A stretch of 54,930 bases of DNA from an uncultured Sphingomonadales bacterium (GTDB taxonomy: Bacteria > Pseudomonadota > Alphaproteobacteria > Sphingomonadales > Sphingomonadaceae), in contig CAIJLW010000027.1 in assembly GCA_903821685.1 (NCBI GenBank), forward strand, positions 1 through 54,930, written 5' to 3'. How positions within the stretch are numbered: position 1 is the first letter of the stretch; each line of letters begins with the position of its first letter. Under the pieces are notes generated by a model, which was not told the origin of the DNA, ran no database searches, and worked only from the letters and a program-made list of their open reading frames with translations. Positions 47,369 to 54,930 of the stretch are shown piece after piece. The position numbers were made by a program, and so were the translations under genes.

Positions 47369-48766
47369 ATGAAGAGCAATTTGCGCTGGTCGATCGTGGC
47401 CGCTCCACTGGCCCTGATGGCGTGTTCCAACGCCGAAGGTCCGAAGACCGCGTCTGCAACACCGGTAGCAAAGCCAGCGGAAAAGGTACCCGCGCCGTTC
47501 CCGTCGACCTACAAAGCCTATCCGGGAGTTGCCACGGCCATTCGTAATGTCACCGTGTACGATGGCGAAGGCGGCAAGATCGACAATGGTGTAGTATTCA
47601 TAACCGCCGGCAAAATTAGCAGCGTTGGTGGGCCTGAAACAGCCATTCCAGCAGGCGTGATGGTCATTGATGGGACGGGCAAATTTGTAACGCCCGGCAT
47701 CATTGATATTCACTCCCATTTGGGTGACTACCCCACTCCATCGGTTGAGGCGCATAGCGATGGCAACGAAGCCACTTCGCCAACGACACCCGAAGTATGG
47801 GCCGAACACAGCGTATGGCCGCAAGACCCCGGTTTCAGCCGTGCGCTCGCCAATGGCGGCGTGACAGCGTTGCAGATATTGCCGGGGTCAGCTAACCTTA
47901 TGGGTGGCCGGTCAGTCGTCCTGAAAAACGTCTATGCCCGCACTGTGCAGGGCATGAAGTTCCCTGACGCACCTTATGGCATGAAAATGGCCTGCGGAGA
48001 AAATCCGAAGCGCGTGTACGGCGCCAAAGGGCGCATGCCGTCCACCCGTATGGGTAATATCGCCGTAAACCGTCAGACATGGATCAAGGCGCAGGACTAT
48101 AAAAAGAAACGCGATAGCGGTAAGGAGTATACCCGCGACTTAGGCATGGAAACGCTGGCTGGCGTGCTTGATGGCGACATCAGCATCCAGAACCACTGCT
48201 ACCGCGCCGATGAAATGGCGCTGGTTCTCGATATGGCCAAGGAATTCGGATATAAGGTATCCACGTTCCACCACGCCGTTGAAAGCTATAAAATTGCCGA
48301 TCTGCTGCGCGACAACGGCGTCTGCTCCGCTGTTTGGGCGGATTGGTGGGGCTTCAAGATGGAAGCTTATGACGCGATCCCTGAAAATGCCGCCATTCTT
48401 CAAAATACCGGCGCGTGTGTGATTATCCATTCGGACGATGAAAATCAGATCCAGCGTTTGAACCAAGAAGCTGCAAAGGCGCAAGCCGACGGCCGCCGGA
48501 TGGGTATCAACATCAGTGATGCTGAGGTCATCAAATGGCTGACCTACAACCCCGCAAAGGCTTTAGGCATATCGGATAAAACAGGAAGCTTAAAGCCCGG
48601 CAAAATGGCCGATCTGGTTTTATGGAATGGCAACCCGCTGAGCGTATATGCGCGGCCATACAAGGTGTGGATCGACGGCGCGTTGATGTTTGATGCAAGC
48701 AATCCCAAAATACGTCCCGTCAGCGATTTCGAGCTAGGCCAACCAGGTGAAGGAGATGTGAAATGA
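47369..48766 (+). CDS. exported amidohydrolase, lipoprotein with intact metal-binding motifs
   Basis: 465 residues. The N-terminus is a lipoprotein signal (LALMAC, C19). The amidohydrolase-superfamily metal site appears complete: H115-S-H117 in IDIHSHLGD, H276 in IQNHCYRADE, H301/H302 in TFHHAVES and an aspartate in IIHSDDEN (356-357). NPAKALGISDKTGSLKPGKMADLVLW is the typical C-terminal composite-domain return. It resembles imidazolonepropionase-like and peptidase-like members; the substrate is unknown. It is coupled to the second amidohydrolase by ATGA. Confidence 0.9.
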   Translation: MKSNLRWSIVAAPLALMACSNAEGPKTASATPVAKPAEKVPAPFPSTYKAYPGVATAIRNVTVYDGEGGKIDNGVVFITAGKISSVGGPETAIPAGVMVIDGTGKFVTPGIIDIHSHLGDYPTPSVEAHSDGNEATSPTTPEVWAEHSVWPQDPGFSRALANGGVTALQILPGSANLMGGRSVVLKNVYARTVQGMKFPDAPYGMKMACGENPKRVYGAKGRMPSTRMGNIAVNRQTWIKAQDYKKKRDSGKEYTRDLGMETLAGVLDGDISIQNHCYRADEMALVLDMAKEFGYKVSTFHHAVESYKIADLLRDNGVCSAVWADWWGFKMEAYDAIPENAAILQNTGACVIIHSDDENQIQRLNQEAAKAQADGRRMGINISDAEVIKWLTYNPAKALGISDKTGSLKPGKMADLVLWNGNPLSVYARPYKVWIDGALMFDASNPKIRPVSDFELGQPGEGDVK

Positions 48767-50055
48767 GGCATTTCCTCTTCGCCGCTGCTGCATTGGCAGC
48801 ATTCGCTACACCTGCTGTGGCCGAAACAATTGCAATCACGGGTGGCCGAGTGGTGGTCGGTGACGGCACTGCGCCAATTGACGGAGGTACAGTTATCATC
48901 CGCGACGGGAATGTTATTGCCGCAGGTGCAAGCGTAGCTGTGCCAGCAGATGCCCGCCGTATAGATGCAAAGGGCAAGTGGGTGACCCCGGGTGTTTTTG
49001 CAGGATTTACGCGGCTCGGTCTGTCTGAAGTCGACGCCGTTAAGGGCACCAACGACAAAAGCGGCGGCAAGAGCGGTTTTTCGGCCGCAATCGATGTTGC
49101 CCCGGCGATCGATCCGTTCCGTTCGCCATTCGCCGTTAACCGCGCTGCTGGTGTTACCCGCGCCGTGGTCGCACCTGAGGCTGCAGAGAGCATTTTTGCA
49201 GGGCAGGGCGCCATTGCTGATTTGGGCGCTGACTCAAATCCAGTGACCAGGGCACGCGCCTTCCAATTTGCCGAATTTGGTGAGGATGGATCCGCGCTCT
49301 CGGGTGGAAGCCGTGCGGGAACGCATCTGCATTTCCGCGCCATGCTGCGTGAGGCGCAGGATTATGCCGCTGGCCGTGGTAATTTCGATGATGAGTTGTT
49401 GAAGGCCGAAGACGCAAAGGCACTGCTGAATGTACTTCGTGGTGAAACGCGTTTATTGATCCACGTTGAGGGCGCCAATGACATGCTGCGCTTGATCGAG
49501 CTGAAACGCGATTTTCCTTCGGTGAAGATGGTTTTTGTCGGCGCCAGCGAAGGTTGGCGTATTGCTCCCCAATTGGTGGAGGCGAGGATTCCGGTTATTG
49601 CATCGGCGCTCAATGACTTACCTGCAACGTTCGAAATGCTCGGTGCGACGCAGAGCAATATTGGACGTATGAAGGACGCGGGCGTTCAGGTTGCGATTGG
49701 CATGATCAATGACCGCGATTCCCACCAGCTGCGCTACACCACGCAATATGCAGGCAATATCGTTAGTCTGCAATTTGTACCCGGAGCAACGGGGCTGACT
49801 TGGGATGAGGCATTTGCCGCAATTAGTTCGGTTCCAGCAGATATCATGGGCGTTGGCGACCGTTTCGGAAGCTTGAAAGCCGGTAAAGCAGCAGATGTCG
49901 TCATCTGGGATGGCGATCCGCTGGAGCTCTCCAGCGCGGCTACAACAGTGTTCATCGACGGGGTGGAACAACCGCTTACCAATCGTCAGAATCGCCTCCG
50001 TGATCGTTATGCGCGGCCAACTGAAGGCGATTTGCCAAAGGCGTATGACCGCTGA
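48763..50055 (+). CDS. exported amidohydrolase-like protein lacking the HxH motif
   Basis: 430 residues. A classical signal peptide (cleavage after AVA, residue 20) is followed by an amidohydrolase fold with composite beta domain (ITGGRVVVGDGTAPIDGG) and the C-terminal GDRFGSLKAGKAADVVIWDGDP. The first metal motif is lost: in the position of TPGIIDIHSH of the upstream paralogue it reads TPGVFAGFTR, so both histidines are replaced (F82, R84). One later histidine (LLIHVEG) remains, but the next strand has VGASEG without histidine. It may be a non-catalytic partner of the upstream enzyme. Confidence 0.85.
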   Translation: MRHFLFAAAALAAFATPAVAETIAITGGRVVVGDGTAPIDGGTVIIRDGNVIAAGASVAVPADARRIDAKGKWVTPGVFAGFTRLGLSEVDAVKGTNDKSGGKSGFSAAIDVAPAIDPFRSPFAVNRAAGVTRAVVAPEAAESIFAGQGAIADLGADSNPVTRARAFQFAEFGEDGSALSGGSRAGTHLHFRAMLREAQDYAAGRGNFDDELLKAEDAKALLNVLRGETRLLIHVEGANDMLRLIELKRDFPSVKMVFVGASEGWRIAPQLVEARIPVIASALNDLPATFEMLGATQSNIGRMKDAGVQVAIGMINDRDSHQLRYTTQYAGNIVSLQFVPGATGLTWDEAFAAISSVPADIMGVGDRFGSLKAGKAADVVIWDGDPLELSSAATTVFIDGVEQPLTNRQNRLRDRYARPTEGDLPKAYDR

Positions 50056-50103
50056 TGAGATGAAATGTTTTAAGGGCAATATTGGGAGGCGGTGTTATCG
50101 GTT

Positions 50104-50777
50104 ATGATCAGTTATCTAGCTCTCACTTCCGCTAGCCTTTTGTTTATCGGAACACATTTCCTCATGTCGCACCCATTGCGCGCACCTCTTGTGCAACGCT
50201 TTGGGCCAAAGGGCTTCATGCTCGTCTATTCCGCTGTGTCGCTTGTGACATTTGTGTGGATGGTCGTCGAATTCGGTCGTGCGCCCAAGGCAGAGGGTCT
50301 TTGGGCCGTTGGCGATGGCATCTGGGTGGTTGCAAGTTTGCTGACTTTAATCGCCGCAGTGTTGCTGTCGGGATCGTTCATTCGCAACCCGTCACTACCT
50401 GGTGTCCCTGCCGCCTTTGCAGCGCAACCGCCATTTGGCGTGTTTATGGTTACTCGTCATCCCATGATGTGGGGTATTGCCTTATGGGGTATCGCGCATA
50501 TTCTGGTAGCACCGCGACCCGATAACTTTATCTTTATGGGTAGTCTGATTTTCCTCGCCCTGGCCGGTTCGAAGGCGCAGGAGATAAAAAAGCGCGCAAT
50601 GTTGGGTGGTCAGTGGGCGGCTTGGATCCGCCGCACGCAATTCATAGTCCGCCCTGCAGGCTTGTTAAGCGTCGGGGTAGGACCATGGATTGCAGGTCTA
50701 TTGCTTTGGGCAGTCGCGACATGGGCGCACCCTGTCTGGGGTGTTGTTGGAGCGGGTTTCTTTCGGTGGATCAGCGT

Positions 50778-50781
<4 letters not shown>
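50104..50781 (+). CDS. NnrU family membrane protein
   Basis: 225 residues with about six hydrophobic helices. The NnrU pattern is clear: THFLMSHPLRAPLVQRFG at the N-terminus, GVFMVTRHPMMWGIALWGIAH in the middle (split as TRHPMMWG and ALWGIAH) and GSKAQEIKKRAMLGGQW later. Some NnrU proteins are linked to nitric-oxide metabolism, and the family is related to isoprenylcysteine methyltransferase-like membrane proteins. No denitrification gene is present here. GTG 50092 is an alternative start. It follows the amidohydrolase genes after 48 bases. Confidence 0.83.
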
Positions 50782-51759
<978 letters not shown>

Positions 51760-51773
<14 letters not shown>

Positions 51774-53004
51774 TAGCTTTTTCCTTTTCGGGGGCTTCGA
51801 TGACCGTAGCAAGAGCGACGTCCATCTGCACATTACCGGTGGTGCGGAAAATGTCAGGTAGCGTCTCAACAGCAATTAACAGCGCCAGTGGTTCAATCGG
51901 GATGCCGAGTGCTAAGCAAATTGGGGCAATGGAAGTCACGAAGCTGACCGAGCCGGGCAGACTTACGGCACCCATCGACGTTAAAGCGGCAATGAAGATT
52001 GCAAAGCCATAGTCGAAAGCGTCGAGTTCAACCCCAAACCAGTTTGCAACATATAGCGCTACGGCCAAGTTCATGGCTGGTCCGGTCACGCGCAGCAGGG
52101 CAACGGCCATAGGCAAAACCAGACCTGCGGTAGATTCGCGAACACCAAGTGCTTCGGCTTTTTTTAGCATCAGCGGCAGGCTTGCGAGCGACGATTGAGT
52201 CGACACCGCAAATGCCTGCACGGGGGCGATTTGCCTTACAAATTCTCCGAGGCGTACCTTTCCGGCAAAAACAGCTATCGGATATGCGAAAGCACCCACA
52301 ATGATGCCGACAATAGAAACTGTGACGATATAATGCGCAACGGCCCCTAAGGCCGCGAGCCCAGACCTGGCCCCAACAACAAAGGCCAGAGCGAATACGC
52401 CAATGGGTGCAAGTTTCAGCACCCACTCGATCACAATGACCATGGCGTCGGCAAGTGCGCTAAAAAATCCTGCCATTTGCGCGCGTGGCTCTTGCGCAAG
52501 GCGGGTCACTGCAAATGCAAAAACCAGCGTGAAGATTAAAAGCGGGAGGATCGAATCATTTGCCGCCGAAGATATAGGATTTGTGGGAACCAATGCGACG
52601 ATAAAATCACGTAATGGCGGCTGTTCTGCGACAGCAGGAACCGTTGTGAGTGCCGCGCGCAGCGCTGCCGCGCTCTCCGCTGGCATGGGCCATAGGGACA
52701 GCAAAGCAGGCGTAAGCACCGCGCCCAAGACGGCTGAGATAATCATCAGGCAAACTACCCAAAACACGGTGCGTGCCGCCATCGGCCCCGCGCGCGCTGC
52801 TTCCGCGCTTTTTACAATGCCGGTCACGAGCAACGCTACCACGAGGGGAACGACCGTCATCCGAAGGCCGTTGAGCCAAAGAGAGCCTACAATGTCGAGC
52901 CAATAGGCAATTTGCACCCCAATGACGGGGGCTTGCGCGGCGGCGATAACTCCAAGGGCAAGACCGATGAAGAGCGCGAGAAGAATACGAGTAGCATTTG
53001 ACAT
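51760..53004 (-). CDS. dicarboxylate/amino acid:cation symporter (DAACS family)
   Basis: 414 residues with about eight helices and re-entrant loops. Family marks are [19 protein letters not shown], the serine-rich [17 protein letters not shown], and [20 protein letters not shown]. The usual transport motif is GTA in glutamate carriers; here RVTGPAMNL replaces the NMDGT-type sequence, so the substrate may differ. [15 protein letters not shown] follows. The substrate is unknown. It is transcribed with the aldo/keto reductase. Confidence 0.9.
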
Positions 53005-53100
53005 AGCGACGGGTCTTGCCAGCCACTCGCTCCCTATGCAAGGGAGAGGCTAAGCAGCGCGAAAAAATCAATATGGACGCGCAAAAGAGCAGGAACAAAA

Positions 53101-54441
53101 ATGGCGCGCAAATATTTCGGGACCGACGGCATCAGGGGACGGAGCAACGCCGGCTCTATGACGCCGGAAATGGCAATGAAAGTCGGCCAAGCGGCGGGGA
53201 CACATTTCCTGCGCGGGGGGCACAAGCACCGCGTTGTCATTGGCAAGGACACCCGCCTGTCGGGTTATATGATCGAAAATGCGTTGGTGGCGGGCTTTAC
53301 CAGTGTCGGTATGGATGTGGTTCAGTTTGGCCCGATCCCGACGCCTGCCGTGGCCTTGCTGACTCGCTCAATGCGGGCAGATTTGGGCGTCATGATTTCC
53401 GCCAGCCACAATCCCTACGAAGATAATGGCATCAAGCTATTCGGGCCTGATGGGTTCAAATTGTCGGATGCCGATGAATTGGCGATTGAGGCTTTGCTTG
53501 ATGTGCCAGTTGCTCTGGCTGATGCGGCTGACGTCGGGCGTGCGCGCCGAATTGAGGATAGCCGTGGGCGATATATTCACGCAGTAAAAGCTTCGGTGCC
53601 TGAACATATCCGCTTTGACGGACTGCATGTGGTACTAGATTGCGCCAACGGGGCCGCTTACCAAGTAGCGCCGACCGCGATTTGGGAGCTTGGCGCGAAA
53701 GTGACGCCGATTGGCATCGAACCAAATGGCAAGAATATCAACGACAAGGTCGGGTCTACGCATATCGCAACGCTGCAGGAAACCGTGGTGGCTGCTGGCG
53801 CGGATATTGGTATCGCTCTTGATGGCGATGCAGACAGGCTTATCGTTGTGGACGAACATGGCCGCGTGGTCGATGGCGACCAGATCATGGCGCTGCTTGG
53901 CTGCGCTATGAGCCGCAGCGGCAAACTTACCGGCGGGGGTATCGTTGCGACAGTGATGTCTAACCTTGGCCTTGAACGCTATCTTGGGAGCCAAGATTTG
54001 CGCCTCATCCGCGCGAAGGTTGGCGACCGCTATGTCCTTGAAGAAATGCGCAAGCACGGTATCAATGTGGGCGGTGAGCAATCAGGACATATGATCATGC
54101 TAGACCACGCCACGACAGGCGATGGCACGATCGCGGCGTTGCAGGTGCTAACCCAGCTCGTCGCCAGCGGAAAGCCGGCAAGCGAGGTCTTGCACCTGTT
54201 TGATCCCGTTCCCCAATTGCTCAAAAATGTGCGCTTTTCGGGTGGTAAGCCGCTCGACAACGCGAATGTCCAGACGGTGATCGCAAAGGCGGAGGCGGAG
54301 CTGGCTGGCAATGGCCGCTTGGTTATTCGCCCATCGGGAACGGAGCCCGTCATTCGGGTGATGGCAGAAGGTGACGACGCCGTTCAGGTCGAGCGCATTG
54401 TTGACAGCATATGTGACGCGGTTAGGGCCGCTGCATCCTGA
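53101..54441 (+). CDS. glmM: phosphoglucosamine mutase
   Basis: A 446-residue enzyme interconverting glucosamine-6-phosphate and -1-phosphate for UDP-GlcNAc synthesis. It starts [13 protein letters not shown]. The phosphoserine is S102 in [12 protein letters not shown], the metal loop is [14 protein letters not shown], and the phosphate-binding end is [19 protein letters not shown] lies upstream of ATG 53101. The TGA stop is shared with the ATG of the next gene (TGATG). Confidence 0.97.
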   Translation: MARKYFGTDGIRGRSNAGSMTPEMAMKVGQAAGTHFLRGGHKHRVVIGKDTRLSGYMIENALVAGFTSVGMDVVQFGPIPTPAVALLTRSMRADLGVMISASHNPYEDNGIKLFGPDGFKLSDADELAIEALLDVPVALADAADVGRARRIEDSRGRYIHAVKASVPEHIRFDGLHVVLDCANGAAYQVAPTAIWELGAKVTPIGIEPNGKNINDKVGSTHIATLQETVVAAGADIGIALDGDADRLIVVDEHGRVVDGDQIMALLGCAMSRSGKLTGGGIVATVMSNLGLERYLGSQDLRLIRAKVGDRYVLEEMRKHGINVGGEQSGHMIMLDHATTGDGTIAALQVLTQLVASGKPASEVLHLFDPVPQLLKNVRFSGGKPLDNANVQTVIAKAEAELAGNGRLVIRPSGTEPVIRVMAEGDDAVQVERIVDSICDAVRAAAS

Positions 54442-54930
54442 TGGACAAAGTCGCTCCCGCTCGCATTTTGATTATCGCTGGCTCCGACAGCGGCGGCGGG
54501 GCGGGAATTCAAGCGGACATTAAAACCGTCACCATGCTTGGGGGGCATGCAATGACGGCGGTCACCGCGATTACCGCGCAAAATACGCTTGGGGTCGATG
54601 CGGTGCACATGATTCCTGCGCAAATGGTCATGGATCAGATCAGCGCCGTCGTCAGCGACATTGGCGTGGACGCAGTCAAAATCGGTATGATTGGCAATGC
54701 CGAGACTGCGCATGCGGTGGCGGACAGTCTGTCGGAACTGTCTTGCCCAATCATATTCGATCCCGTCATGATCTCGACGAGCGGCGCTATGCTGGCGGAT
54801 GCGGATACTATCGCCGCGTTTGGCAGGCTTATGGGGCTTGCAACTCTGACTACGCCCAATTTGCCTGAGCTTCAGGCTTTGGGCGGCAAAGATGCTTTGC
54901 TGGCGCGGCGCATTCCTTTGCTGATTAAGG
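54441..54930 (+). CDS. thiD: hydroxymethylpyrimidine/phosphomethylpyrimidine kinase, 5' part (cut by window edge)
   Basis: The first 163 residues of a ribokinase-like kinase of thiamine synthesis. Visible motifs are ILIIAGSDSGGGAGIQADIK at the N-terminus, MTAVTAITAQNTLGV, KIGMIGN, FDPVMISTSGAML and TTPNLPELQAL. The catalytic C-terminal part lies outside the window. It overlaps glmM by one base. Confidence 0.94.
   Translation, partial: MDKVAPARILIIAGSDSGGGAGIQADIKTVTMLGGHAMTAVTAITAQNTLGVDAVHMIPAQMVMDQISAVVSDIGVDAVKIGMIGNAETAHAVADSLSELSCPIIFDPVMISTSGAMLADADTIAAFGRLMGLATLTTPNLPELQALGGKDALLARRIPLLIK

Overview
The window comes from a sphingomonad-type alphaproteobacterium (order Sphingomonadales). 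The evidence is the gene orders lapA-like/pyrF/trpF/trpB, rimP-nusA-ylxR-infB-rbfA-truB-rpsO-pnp and sdhCDA, a large TonB-dependent receptor with a typical signal peptide, an XRE/RamB-type regulator divergent from isocitrate lyase, and moderately high G+C. It is mostly chromosomal housekeeping DNA. No insertion sequence, prophage, CRISPR array, rRNA or tRNA is visible.

Layout. 1-2.6 kb (minus): trpB (cut by the window edge), trpF, pyrF and a LapA-like membrane protein. 2.7-6.8 kb (minus): purB and a TonB-dependent receptor. 7.0-9.3 kb (plus): parC. 9.4-12.3 kb (minus): a tight GNAT / DUF1285 / Nudix CoA pyrophosphatase / CCA-adding enzyme cluster. 12.5-14.5 kb: a DUF1499 membrane protein and a convergent secreted PQQ-type sugar dehydrogenase. 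14.7-24.9 kb (plus): the transcription/translation operon rimP, nusA, ylxR, infB, rbfA, tdk, truB, rpsO, pnp, closed by a strong terminator. A thymidine kinase is inserted between rbfA and truB. 25.1-31.0 kb (plus): bamD, recN, a secreted unknown protein, ligA and phhA. 31.1-32.7 kb (minus): an SDR and prmA. 33.0-35.7 kb (plus): sdhC, sdhD and sdhA without sdhB, with a terminator buried in the opposite-strand gene.

35.6-45.6 kb is mixed carbon metabolism: an LLM flavin enzyme, a LysE exporter, an alpha-hydroxy-acid dehydrogenase divergent from 3-hydroxybutyrate dehydrogenase, isocitrate lyase with a 52-residue companion gene, a divergent RamB/ScfR-type regulator, a decayed mannose-1-phosphate guanylyltransferase pseudogene, a short GntR regulator and a nitroreductase. 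45.8-50.8 kb (plus) is a compact operon encoding a POT-family peptide transporter, two exported amidohydrolases (one with an intact HxH metal motif, one without it) and an NnrU-like membrane protein. It is the best candidate here for an undescribed functional module. 50.8-53.0 kb (minus): an aldo/keto reductase and a dicarboxylate/cation symporter. 53.1-54.9 kb (plus): glmM and thiD (cut by the window edge).

The genome is compact: many neighbours share ATGA/TGATG/GTGA junctions, and three convergent pairs share their stop codons. The most useful non-coding observations are inverted or direct repeats in the aceA/regulator gap, upstream of gntR, between the lactate-type and 3-hydroxybutyrate dehydrogenases, and in the leader of the TonB-dependent receptor. 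All functions are inferred by reading the sequence; no database search was run.
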